A DNA stretch of 64,000 nt from Callaeas wilsoni (taxonomy: Eukaryota > Chordata > Aves > Passeriformes > Callaeidae), in the NCBI GenBank assembly GCA_013398955.1, contig VWPU01018760.1, positions 28,008 through 92,007 of the forward strand, given 5' to 3'. The notes beneath the pieces were generated by a model, which was not told where the DNA came from, ran no database searches, and worked only from the letters and a program-made list of their open reading frames with translations. Both the position numbers and the translations under genes were made by a program. Of this stretch, positions 1-11,663 are shown piece after piece (positions within the stretch are counted from its first letter, which is position 1; every line of letters begins with the position of its first letter).

Positions 1-473
1 AACCATATTATTTTATTTTTCCTGTCCACTTTCCAGGTGCAGTTTCTCACCTAGATTATTCCGTAGCTGGTCTTTTCTCTCTTCTCCTTTTCTCAGCATG
101 AAACTCCACCAAAGCCTTGAGGAAATCTTTGCTGAAACAAATATATGAACTGTGATTTTTTTTTTAAATCTGGATTTTAGCAAAAGAAAAGTTGAAAACT
201 CCTGCCTCATTCCACAAATGAAAACTTTGTTCAGTGTTGGCTTAGAATAGCTCAGTCTTGTTCAAAGAGATTAGCAACAATGGGTTTTCAGTTTTTACAA
301 TGTTAATCCATGATTAATCTAAACATATTTTATTGCTCCTTGAAGCATAGTATTATTTTCCTAATCCCAAATTTGCCTCATTGATCCCATCTTTGCTTAT
401 TTTTCCCACAACAATGTAATTTATACAAGACTGTAGCTAAAGTCTTTATAGTTAAATCAGAAATTTATGATAG

Positions 474-474
<1 letters not shown>

Positions 475-503
<29 letters not shown>
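475..503. repeat. (GAT)n microsatellite
   Basis: Nine uninterrupted GAT units followed by a partial unit. It is a simple-sequence repeat and is likely length-polymorphic. Confidence 0.95.
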
Positions 504-504
<1 letters not shown>

Positions 505-794
505 TGTAGCTATAAGAGTTGATAAGATAGAAAGGTAGACCTCTTTCCAGCCCTTCAAACACGTCAGTCACCCAGAAAAAAATACTGAAGATGAAGTGTT
601 GCTGTGATAATTTTCTACTTACTTGGGATTCTTGAGTATTTACAGATGCTGTACATATGCCATTTCATGTTAGTGAGAAGAAAAATAGTTAGCAAGATGT
701 CATAAGATACTAGTTAAAAATTTTGCTTACTAATATGCCATATGTAAAAAAGAACAAGATTTCGGACTGATAAGGAGATTTTCTTGGATTTTGA

Positions 795-850
795 ATTATA
801 CTAGGATATTTCCCATTATACCAGGATATTTCCCATTATACCAGGATATT
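795..850. repeat. Short tandem repeat with a 20-bp unit
   Basis: The unit TCCCATTATACCAGGATATT is present twice in full (811-830 and 831-850). A diverged partial copy precedes it (795-810, with CTAGG in place of CCAGG). Together they form a small minisatellite-like array of about 2.8 copies. Confidence 0.9.
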
Positions 851-2981
851 TAAATATTTTTTAATTTCTTAATGAAGCCTATTTTCTATTTCTGAGTAGA
901 ACTCATTAGCTGAAACAGTAATGAAAAAGAGTGTGATAGTCACAAAATATCCCTTCAGGCTCACAAAGAATCTCTAGAAATAAAATGTTTTCCCATAATT
1001 TTTTTTAACATTTAAGACCTATATTAAATAACAAATGTAGGTTAATGCTAAGAGTTTATTCATGGCTCCTGTTTAAAATTAAAAAGTTCAAATGTATTTG
1101 TTAAATGTCTCCTGTGGCTGATGCCTCATAATATCTGCAACATCCACCAAAACCACTGTGAAGGTCAAAGACACAGACATTATTTAGTCTCTGTTTTTAA
1201 TGTGCAGGTTGTAAGCAAAGTCAACCTCATGAAAAGAGCTGAAAATTTCAGAGATTTTGCTTTGCATTAAATTTTCAATGGGCTTCAGTAAAAACAAATC
1301 ATATTCTTATCTGTTAATGTTCCTACTTCCAGGCTGCACTCCTTTCCAGACTGCACTCCTTTGCCATAAGTTATCTTTATTACTGCTAAAGGCTTTATAC
1401 TCCCCAATAATATTTAGGGAACCCAAAACATATTTTTTAACCTTTCTATGTAAATGTAATACCCATCCTACCCACCCCTGCTCCTCCAGTGACTGTACAG
1501 GTTGTTTTAGCAGGCAAGATGTTCCACAGGCAGGAGGTTTCAGCAAACTACGTTCCTCCAAAGACTGAGTACAGCCGTGGTACGTGCAGCCCCAGGTGGC
1601 TCTCGAGTGCCATGGTCAGACGGACAGGAAGGAGCTCCTGGCTTTGGGGTGTCTGGAGCAGGCAGCTGCCCAGGCTGCCCTTCCATTTCCCATGACAAAT
1701 GGCAGCACCCACACCCTCCATCCAGTCTGTCATCAATTTGCTTCCTGTCGGAGTCTGGCATCTCTGTGGCTGACGTTCCCCTCCTTCGCCCATGGAGGAT
1801 GTCAGAGTTGTCATACCACAACAAAACCTCCAGTAGCACTTGAGACAGGACATCTGATAGGAAAAAATAAAATGCTGCCTACACGGAGAAATACCCCATC
1901 TCCCACTGGTGAAGACTCTCAGCTTTTCCAGTGACTTTCTACACTGAGGTGAACAACAACACCTCTGTGGTTGCCCATTACATATGGGCCCATTCTGGGA
2001 TTTATTTGCTCTCTAGCAACATCTGCTCATATTCCATCTAGAGGAATAACCCTCAGGAAGCTGTAATACCCTCTCCCAAGGCTAGCAGCAGTTGTGGGAA
2101 GGCTCTGGAGTTTCCATTCCCTTCAGGAACAGGGAGGGTGGAGATGCAAACCAAACTGCAAGGAGCAAGGCAGAGCCCGGGCAGATGTGCTCTTTGTTTA
2201 TCCAGAGAGGCCATGCTCACTCTCAGTTATCCCAGTAAACACAACAGCCTTCCAATTCTTAGAAGAGAAATTCCAGCCAAGACTTTTTGGACATGATCAA
2301 ATTGAATTTGAGGGTATAAAGGGTTCAGAGGTTTTAAAAATAGAATACATTATTTACAACTAGAAGTATTTATTATTCAAGCCATTCTATCAATGCTAAA
2401 AGAATATTTAATAGCTAATGTATTAAATCCATATTTTATGAATAGTCAGATAATTTTGATTCCTTTTTTCCTTTTGTCAACTTGTTTAAGTGCCATGATG
2501 AGAAATAGCTTATTAATTTCATGTCACAGATAAGATTTCTATTTTTTCTTCACAGCTCAGAAACATGCCAAAATAAAAATGAATAAATAATATTTTTGAT
2601 ACCTTAACACTATTATTCTTAAAATTTAATGTAGTGTTTGTGAAAATTAAAAGTAAAAATATGTTTAATATTTAATTATTGCATTCAAAGTTCACATCTT
2701 GTATGGCCATTGAGAAGGTAAAAATCTATTCCACTCTAATATCAGCTGTAAATGTGAGCAGAACTGACAATATTATCAACTTCAGAAAAATGCTGATAAA
2801 TATGTGAATGATGACATCTTTGCTGTCCTGAAAAGAAGAAGTAGCAATTATTTCACATATCAAAAGAACCTTGTGGGAGATTATAAATCACAGAAGTGCA
2901 AAATAGAAATAGAGTGAACAATCTTAAATTATCAGCAGGATATGCTTTTATTAAATACTTAATGCACTGCGGAAAAAAATT

Positions 2982-3348
2982 CACAGAATCATAGAATGGT
3001 TTAGGTTGGAAGACATCTAAAAAATCATCTAATTCCAACCTCCCTTCACTAGACCTGGTTGCTCAGAGCCACACCCAGCCTGGCCTTGAACACCTCCAGT
3101 GATGGGGCAGCCACAACTTCTCTGGGCAACCTCACCACCATCACAGTACAGAATTTCTTCCTAATGCCTAATCTCAACCTGCCCTCCTTCAGCTGAAGGA
3201 CTTTTCCCCTTGTCCTTTCTCTACATGCCCTTTTGAAAAGTCCCGCTCCAGCCTCCATGTAGGCCCCATTTAGGTACTGGAAGGTGCTCTAAGCTCTTCT
3301 CAGAACCTTTCCTTCGCCACATGGGATGTCCCCAACTCTCTCAAGCAG
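2982..3348 (-). mobile_element. CR1 LINE fragment, 3' end, minus strand
   Basis: The + strand begins with CACAGAATCATAGAATGG, the reverse complement of the characteristic avian CR1 3' end, and continues through the 3'UTR into the ORF2 tail. The minus-strand frame at 3049-3258 encodes a recognisable CR1 ORF2 C-terminus: an IRKKF-type motif, then LPREVV, then a PSLEVFKARL motif near the end. Compared with the family pattern as I know it, the HWNR residues just before LPREVV are missing, consistent with an in-frame 12-nt deletion. The copy is about 370 bp, severely 5'-truncated as is usual for CR1, and has no reverse transcriptase domain, so it is dead. Orientation and family are secure; the 5' limit near 3348 is approximate. 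Confidence 0.93.
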
Positions 3349-5984
3349 TAAGAACAGTAAGAACTGAGGCTGCAATATTTTCCTGTTTCTATATACTGCA
3401 GCACCTTTTTATTTGTTTGTTTCTTTTTATGTTCTCTTACAACATTTGTTTTCTCTTTTTTTTAAATTTGATTTATTGCACTCAGCACTTTCAATTTTCA
3501 CCTTCATTTTTGGTTTAATGTCTGAAAAATTTGCAACTGCAGTCTCTTTAGAATGTCTTTTCTTCTGAAACAGACAGGATGCAGCTTGTCCTGCCAAGTG
3601 GAACTAAAGTTTATTAAATATGTTGTATATATAATATAAGTAATATAGGATAGAGGTCTCTTTATCCTATAGTGCTAAATGCTGACTTATTCCAGGAACC
3701 ATTTTATTAAAAGTTCTCAGCCTGGTTGAGAGCAATGGGTCAAGGACTTAGCAAGTTTATAGCCAGTTTATTCTGTGAGTAACATTTACTGTGTTTTGTT
3801 AAAGAGTGCAAGAGGGCTGTCAAAAGGAAAGAAAACAATTTTTCCTGCTTTCTGTACTCTGGGAACCCTCTGAAGGGAGAACTGCACCCTTCCTGGATAC
3901 AGGCAGCGCAAAAAGCTTCTAAGACATGAATTCTACTGAGAAAAGAATAACAATCCAATATTTGCTAGTACATGCTGCTTCTAATATAGGCTGCTTAGTG
4001 CAGAAAGTATATGTAATGGGTGATAAAATGTCCTTTGATTCTGCATTTCTGAGGTTTTTCAATTTGCAAGTTGTCTTTTGTCCTTTCTGACTGTTGCTGT
4101 GAAGAGGATACTTACATACACGTTCCCTGTGTTTTTTTCATAAAACATGTCAGAACAGGGGATGGTTGGTATAAAGTTGCCCTGCCTATTTCAACATATC
4201 TTGGACAAAATATTTTCCAGTCAGAGCACTGAAGTTATGTTTAGGGCTCCTATTGTTTGTTACTCTACACTGGTGGAAATACACACATCTGTTTGTATTT
4301 GTGCACATTTGTGGTTACCAGTAGGTATCTGTTTCTCTGCCATTACAGGATGCTTTGATGCAATATTTTTCATAATCTGGATGAGTCAATGCTGTTTAAA
4401 TCAGAGCCAAAAAGCAGATCCTTCCTTTGAAAAATTATCTTTTCCTATAATATTTATTCTGTAGTTTTCATTTAATTGCACAGAGTTTCCTCAAATCTTT
4501 TTCTGTGCTTGAAGTGTCTTTCCACCTAAGATACACTTTTTATGCCTTGAACTTACGATGCATTCAAAATAATAACTAAATTAATGTTAGTTCTTATCAT
4601 TTTGATTGATTCGTTTGTTCAACATGCACCAATTTAACTGCTACCAGTATATTTCAAGAATTTATGTTAGAGTCAGGCACAAATATCTCTAAAAAACCCC
4701 ACATTTTACAAACCTGCATGCTTCTAGTCTTACAAAGAAATTACAAAACCATCACAAACACTACTAGAAAATACTTTGCTATAGATTTGTACTAGTTTGT
4801 TCACTCCTAAGCATTCTGTGGACCGTGTTCAGCAATAAATAACTACTGAGACTATCTGTTCTTTTTCAACTGAAATTGTGTAGAGCTCTAATTTTAGGAA
4901 GTGCATTTGACTGTGTTAGATTAGTATAAAAACCAAGCAGTGCATGACTAGCATTCTGAAAGACACTGATAATAGTGGCTCCAGTATAATACACCCATCA
5001 AGTGACGTCCAAAACATACAGTCATCCACAAAGTACATGTCTAGGATTTGGCTATTGTGTTCAGACTATAGCTGCAGTCCCCTCAGAACACGGTAAGGTT
5101 TGTAGAGAATGAGAGATCTCCTCCTTCATTTGGCCGGTTTATCAAGCAGGGGATGTTATTTTGCCCTGAAACACATTTACTGCATTTGCCACAGGTTCTG
5201 CTGAACTCCATGACAATTATACCTGCAAGTCAAGGAACAGACTGTTCCCATAATATTTATGAATCATAGTGGAAAGAAATGAGCATTATGTACTACAATT
5301 GTCAGCTCTTATACCTAAACCGAGCTAAAGGCTTGTCACTAGGAAATGCTGCTGCTGGGACAATAAAAAGGATGATGCATGAGACTGCAGGGCATTGCAG
5401 CATTTTGCACTCTGTAAGTAATTCAGAAGGACGTTGAACAATATCCACAAGAGAAAAATATCTTAAAAACAGATTCAGAAAATTTTCAGCCAGGAATTCC
5501 ACAAGAATTAGCTAGAAGGACTTGCTGGCTGATACTAATCTCTAGTACAGCCTGCAAGAGCAGAGAGACTTCAGATGCCTAGAGAGCATTAATTTTGTGA
5601 AAGCACTCAATAGAAGGGCAAGCAGATGACCTGAATAACTAAAGACCAGCAATCATGGTATTAATCCAGGAGAGATGAATGAAAAAGTGATGTAGAATTT
5701 ACATCCCAGAGTACTAAAGGACACATTAATACCACCACCAGTCATCAGAGCGTAGTGGAAAGTACATCTTGTCAAAAAAATTACTTGATTATTTGAGGAA
5801 AATGGATTACAAATTAGTTTCAAAAATTTGGGTATCCACTACAGCAGAAGGTATTTCTAGTGGGGCCTATATTTAGCCTAATATTAGTCAACATTTTAAC
5901 CAAATCTCTATAGCTGTCACTGAATAGCAAATGAAACTGAGATGAGGGCAGGCTAGATATCCTGTTAAATTCTAAACAGTTAGC
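3349..5984. other. Gene-desert segment without a recognisable gene
   Basis: AT-rich non-repetitive sequence. Short open frames (for example 105 codons at 4147-4464) have no recognisable domain. The stretch 5640-5984, just upstream of the plus-strand CR1, has phrases resembling a degraded LINE reverse-transcriptase region and may be an eroded continuation of that element, but I cannot establish this by eye. Confidence 0.5.
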
Positions 5985-6684
5985 CAATCATCTTCTACCC
6001 ATACAGCCTCGGGGATCAAGGAATCGAGAACAGCCCTGCAGAGAACTTGGGGCTACTGGTGGATGAAAAACTGGACAGGCGCCAACACTGTGTGCTTGCA
6101 GCTTAGGAAGCCAGCCACATCCTGGGCTGCATCAAAGGAAGCATGGCCGGCAGGTCAGGGGAGGAGAGCCTTCCCCGCTACTCTGCCCCACCTTTACTGC
6201 CTTCTGGTCTGGGGTCCTCAGCACAGGACCAGGGGTCTGTTAGAGCATGTCCAGAGGAGGCCGTGAAGATGATACAGGGGCTGCAGCACCTCTCCTGCGA
6301 AGAGACTGAGAGCTGGGGCTGTTCACTCTGGAGAAGGCTCCAGGGAGACGTTAAAGCACTTTCCAGCACCTAACAGGGGCCTACAAGGGAGCTGAGGACA
6401 AAATGCTGAGCAGGGCTTGTTGCAAAACAAAATGGGTAATGGTTTTAAACTAAAAGGAGTTCCATTCGGACTATATATAAGGAAGAAAATTTTTTACAAT
6501 GACGTTGGAAAAACACTGGAACTGGCTGCTCAAGAGTTGTCCCATGCCTGGAAACATTCAAGGACAGGTTCAGTGAGGCTCTGAGCAACCTGATCTAGTC
6601 AAAGATGTCCCTGCTTGTTGCAGGCAGGTTGGAGTAGATGACCTTTAAAGGTTCTTCCACTCCAAACAATTCTATGATTCTGTG
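5985..6684 (+). mobile_element. CR1 LINE fragment, 3' end, plus strand
   Basis: The element ends near 6684 with the CR1 tail (TCTATGATTCTGTG), preceded by the diagnostic GTAGATGACCTTTAAAGG block. Upstream, two open frames carry pieces of the CR1 ORF2 C-terminal region: a LLVWGPQ...LLEHVQRRP stretch (about 6200-6263) and, in another frame, KMIQGLQHLS (about 6270-6300). The reading frame is therefore broken by an indel near 6260. About 700 bp is recognisable; the reverse transcriptase and endonuclease regions are absent or too degraded to see. It is an inactive, 5'-truncated copy. The left boundary is uncertain and the element could start several hundred bases earlier. Confidence 0.9.
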
Positions 6685-9600
6685 AAATTCGTACGTGTAA
6701 GGAACAAAAAGAATGTTGACCATAACCACATGCTAAGAAATTGCATCCAGGTAAACAGAAGCGTGAAAATAAGTTTCCATTATGGTGACTCAGCAAAAGA
6801 AGCATCTATGGTCTGCTGATACACAAACAGTAATAAATGGGGCAAAGCCAAGGTGATTTCAGATACACCTTATGGCCTTGGTGAGACTAATATTGGAACA
6901 CTTCCTCCAGCTTTGGTGTTCTTATTCCAAGAAAGATGTTGAAGGTGCACATCAATTACTTGAGAGCTCAAAGAAAATGCCTTGCATAGACAGAATAAGG
7001 ATTCTGCTCAGCTTTTAAAAAACAACAGTGAGAGATGGTCTGCTTGCAATATATAAAATATCTGCATGGCAAAAAACCCCCAGTGACTATAACAGGAATT
7101 TTAATAAATCAAGAAATGTATAACAAAACAAAACAAAATAAATGAACAAACAACCAAAAACAAACATAGAAACAAAAACAAAAATAAACCAAAAAAAGAG
7201 AGAGATAAGTAAAACGAAGACCAAACCAAAACAGAAAACCCAGATGAAAGCCAAGCACAAGGAAATTTAGAAGGGGATATGCTCTAGTTGTTAACTGCAA
7301 GAATAATTAATCCCTGGAGCAAGGACCAATGGATATATAGTTTCCCCACATCTTTATCCTTCACATAAAGATTGAAAGCTTTTCTGTAAGAGCTACATAT
7401 GTCAGATGTAACATAAGCACTAATTAATAGCAAGTTATTAACCTCATTACAGAGGTAGATGTTTGTATTACACAAGAGATCAGACCAGATGACCTTCTGA
7501 TTCTTGCTGTCCTTCAACCCCACAAATTCGCGTAAGGAACTGAACTGCTCTTGTTCCAACTCAGCTTTGGTGAGTTACTGACATGTGGGTGTTTGATGGC
7601 TCCTTGCTTCTCACAGAAAGCCCGCTGCTGGAGTGATCATGCATGGATCACGTGCAAATCCTATGCCATCTCCTTTCTCTGAGGTGCACACCACGATGGT
7701 TCTAATTTAAAGCGAGATCAAAAAATGGTCATTAGGACCTTAATTAAAAATATTTTAATTGCAAATTACTTTCTGCAATGTGTTTGTTCAGACAGTCTGT
7801 TCTGCAGCTGTCACTTAAGTAGTTCAGAACATCCAGCACAGCATTATATTTCTTTTGTATGCAAAATGCTTGTAATGAACCTCATTATGTAACCTGCTGG
7901 TGAAATAGCTGTGATTTCGCGGAAGATATTGTAGAATTTGGTACAGGGAAAAAGGGGTGGCATGAAGAATATCTTTTTAACTCCCAGTTAGAACTAATGA
8001 TGACAGACTGTCAGGAAAGAAATATGAAGGTATATAATTATTGGCTGGCATGCCTCAGGCATCACCCAGGTGTTAACAATACATAAAGGCTGGGCATGCA
8101 AGGACTAACCTCCTGCAAAGGTTCTTTGGTATCTATCCCCCAAATATTTTAATACTGCTATTTGCTTCGCAGTATTGTTGGACTAGCAACAATTGGTTAT
8201 AACAGGATACTAGCAAGAAGCACACAAGCATATAAGGGGTTTTTTCCACATATTATTAATTCACACCCAAGATAACTCAAGTTCTTAACTGGATTGTACA
8301 AAAACAAGTGTCCCTGCTAAACTGCTGGTGAGTGGTTCCTAAAAGTAAATCTTTTTCTTCAGTAGCACAACTCAAATAAGCAAATGTTTGCTTATATTAC
8401 AGAAAGTATGTAACAATTTCTTCCTATTAGATGAAGACTCACAACGGAAATTGAAAATCAGGTCCTTTAATTGTGGTTAAATTCTGATTTAATTGGATAT
8501 TCATTGCTCAAATTTCTTAAAAGTTTTAGTTCTCCAAGGAGGAAGTTGAAAGATTTCACTGTAAAATTGTTGCTCAAGTACCTTATGTGAATAGCCTGTG
8601 GTGACACACTGCAGCAATAAATTTACAGACATTCTGTAGTCTGAAAGTTAATCACCCGGATTATTCAATTTATGCTTACAAATAACAAAGCAGTAGGAGA
8701 AGTCTGGATCAGTTTCTGGGTGAGTCATAAGCATAGATGGAAAATCTAATCCAAATAACTACCTGACGAGCTCTGACACACACAAACACCCACAGACTGG
8801 CACACAGTGCAAAACAGTTCATGTGGTTGCAAAAGATTTTCCATTTATTCCCTGCTTTGCAAACTTAAGTGTTTCAAAAACTTTTCAGTCCAGTAATTTC
8901 TGATGCTTTCTCTTCAATGGGTTCAAGGTATTTTTTTGGTCTAGGGCTTGGTTCTTTTGAAAAGTCTGAAAAAAAAACCCAATCGCTTTAAAATAGAAAG
9001 AAGCTAAAATGTATTTTTTGCATCATTAAAAAATAATATGTGAAAAGGAAGTTGTCCTATTTCCTTTAAGGCCTGAAGCCAAAAAAATATTTAATTTTAA
9101 AATGTCATCTTAGCAAGAAACTATTTCTCCATATGCACAGTGGGCTTCTCAGAAATATTTGGTTAAGGGCATGATTCACTTCAGACTGATAGTTACTTCA
9201 AAGGTTTTAACTGAGGCCCTACAGGTACCTTTGGACAGTAGTGAGCTTTACCATGAATAAATCTGTAGTTAAGTACACACAGAAATGCCAAGTCCAATTA
9301 ATTACTCCAGCACAGTCAAGGTAATTTTTCAAATGCTTCAAAAACACAGGAGTCATCCAGAAGTCCTTCTTCTCCTAAGTCCATCACCTTCTGCAAACAA
9401 AGCTGTCCTGGGACCTACAGGGCTAAGCTCTTGAAGACATCACAGCTTTTATTCCTTTTCTTACACTTCCAACTGAATGCAAGTTTCTTTGCTTTCTTTA
9501 CCCTTGCTTAATTGAGCTAACCAAGTGAAGTACCTGTGTTGAGCTCAAATGGCTGCTGGGGATGTAGCTAAGCTCAACAGGCACTATGCATGAGGGGGTC

Positions 9601-11038
9601 CGGTTGGGCACTGACAGCAACACAGTCTTGGCATTGTTCTGCACCTGGGCTAAATGCTGTCACTTCTATTTGCATGGATATACTGCTCCCAGACCTGGAT
9701 CCACACGGCCAGATCCCTGGTCAGTGCTGTCTAAGGAAGATTGCAACTCCACTTGCATTATTTCAGTACAGAATAGCTGGATCACCTCAGCATGTATCCA
9801 GAAGGGTGCACTGCATAGGGAGGGTTAGCCAAGCAGCGTATGACTCACCAGAAGAGCAGAGATAGGAGTAGCTGCCTGCTCATGCCTACAGACACCAAGG
9901 AGAGTTCTGCCCCAAGTGCTCTTTTTTTCCTCACACACCATCTTTAACTCCTGCAGAATATATGACTTGCTAGATGAAATCTGACATGTAGAAAACAATG
10001 TTGCAAGAAACTATGCCCTAAATGTTCTGAGGATGGAGAGGGGTGATATTCTTCTGAATGCTCCTTAACTCTTCAGATCAGGTATTTTATGAAGCTTCAC
10101 ATTTCAAAAATGGAATTTAATCTGTAAATTCATTGACCACTTCCATTTCCAAATAATTGTCTATTTGAAAATGTAATTCCTACGTATATCACCGCAAAAG
10201 TGAATTTTTGGAAGAGCACGTTAATTTATACAAGTCATATGTAGATCATCATCAGTTTTTTAAATGTATTCTCACTTTATTTTAGAGGATTGATGAATTC
10301 TGCTTTCTGAAGGAGCCTTGTCTCATAATAAGAGCCAATTCTGCAGCATATAACCATTTCTGTGATGATCCAATTATGAAATCTCCAACATCCTTAAATA
10401 CTGGTTTTATGTTTGAACCAAATTTTCTTTAATTACTTCTCTAGCTGGCTCTATTTGTCAATGTCTATTTCGTATTTTTGACCAAATATTTTCTTGTAAC
10501 AAGAAGAGAAGGTCACACCGACTTCGTTTACTATTTTCTATTTTGTGACTACCAAAACTTGCTTTCAGGCACAGATTTTACATGTAATGTGATTGAGGAG
10601 TACCAGTCTCTTACTGTCAGTATTATTTTATCACTCTACACTGTTTCTTTTTCTTGTTGAATTTTAATGCATACAAGTGCCTTAGAGTAGATTGGTCATT
10701 GAGTTTCATTCAACATAATAAATTTTTTGCTGCTAGTTTAAGCTTAATATCACAGCTCTTAGATACAGTTTACCACACGTCCTTTAACTCTCTTTCTTCA
10801 GATCTGTTCGTGCCACCCATGCACCCTAAGGCACCAGTGTCTGTTGCAACTCTTTAATTGCTGTCACTCCCTCGTCTGTTTCTTCACTGTCTCTTCTATT
10901 TTCCCCCTTTTGCACCCCAGAAGGAGTGTGGTGCATTTCTGTGGCAAAATGTCTTCAGAAACAGTGCTTCTTAGCATTCCTAGAATGGGTTGCAAATGTG
11001 CAGTGCCAGATTTCATTCCCGTGTAACTCTCACCAATC
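6685..11038. other. Gene-desert segment without a recognisable gene
   Basis: No gene is seen. Contents: an A/AC-rich low-complexity run at about 7123-7200; a phrase near 7470-7520 that vaguely resembles a CR1 3' tail but is too short to call; a GC-richer stretch at about 9586-9865 with two overlapping short open frames and no recognisable product; otherwise AT-rich unique DNA. Confidence 0.5.
7123..7200. repeat. AAAC-type low-complexity A-rich tract
   Basis: Irregular runs of AAAC/AAAAC/AACA over about 80 bp, ending in AAAAAAGAGAGAGA. Simple low-complexity DNA; an old retroposon tail is possible but no body is visible next to it. Confidence 0.75.
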
Positions 11039-11043
11039 ACCCT
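11039..11043. repeat. Left target-site duplication of the solo LTR
   Basis: ACCCC, repeated exactly at 11659-11663 on the other side of the LTR. Confidence 0.7.
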
Positions 11044-11658
11044 TGTCTTGTTTTCAAGCCCAGCTGAAGATTAAGCACCACGCAGCCTCTGGCTTAACCT
11101 CCCCCTTTTCCTCCCACCCCTGTGGAATGGGGAGGAGAATCAAAGTAAGACTTGTGCATTAAGAACAGTCTAATAATTGAAAATAAAGTAAAATACAGTA
11201 ATAATTGTTAATGATGATGATGATGATGATGATGAAAATGATGATAATAATAATTAATAATAATAATAAAAACAAGTGATGCACAGTGCAATTGCCCACC
11301 CCCTGCTGACCAGCACCAGACCTCCCTTCCTGAACCTTCGGCCGCCCTTCCGGGTAGGCCGTCCAGTTTATATACTGGGCATGATGTGCTATGGTGTGGA
11401 ATATCCCTTTAGTCAGTTCAAGTCACTGTCCCAGCTATGTTCCCTCCCTGGGTTATGTGGATTTGTTTTTTTAATGTGCCTCCTCACTGACAGAGCATGA
11501 GACAAGGGAAAAAAGTCCTTGACTTAGGATAAACGTGACAAAGCAAAAAAACCAAAATATCAGTGTGTTATCAACACCACACTCATTCCAAATCCAAAGC
11601 ACGGTGCTGTAACAGTTACTGAAAAGAAATTAACTCCCCCCTAGCTGACAAAAGAACA
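11044..11658 (-). mobile_element. Solo LTR of an avian endogenous retrovirus
   Basis: The whole block matches, on the minus strand, the layout of an LTR family I recognise from neoavian (for example passerine) genomes. The left end is at TTGTCTTG, the right end reads TG inward on the minus strand, and a TATA box lies at 11367-11374 (TTTATATA on +, i.e. TATATAAA on the element strand). An identical 5-bp sequence ACCCC flanks it at 11039-11043 and 11659-11663, as expected of a target-site duplication. No gag, pol or env and no second LTR are present, so it is a solo LTR of about 615 bp left by LTR-LTR recombination. An internal GAT/ATA simple repeat (11211-11271) belongs to the LTR. Family assignment (ERVL-like, 5-bp duplication) is inference. 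Confidence 0.85.
11211..11271. repeat. (GAT)n/(ATA)n simple repeat inside the LTR
   Basis: About eight GAT units followed by interrupted AAT/ATA units. It has probably expanded from a simple tract that is native to the LTR family. Confidence 0.9.
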
Positions 11659-11663
11659 ACCCC
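11659..11663. repeat. Right target-site duplication of the solo LTR
   Basis: ACCCC, the exact partner of 11039-11043. Confidence 0.7.

Larger units (their letters stand above)
1..2981. other. Gene-desert segment without a recognisable gene
   Basis: AT-rich unique sequence with no convincing exon, splice structure or RNA gene. It contains a GAT microsatellite (475-503), a 20-bp tandem repeat (795-850) and a moderately GC-richer stretch at about 1480-1850 with short overlapping open frames in several frames, which resemble no protein I know. The bases after 2380 are very AT-rich. By synteny this probably belongs to the IRX2-IRX4 intergenic desert, but that is inferred from the gene at the far end of the window. 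Confidence 0.6.

Noticed and set aside
7440..7560. Possible CR1 3' tail (AGACCAGATGACCTTCTG...)
   Set aside because: Only a short phrase matches, with no body or terminal repeat. Too weak to call.
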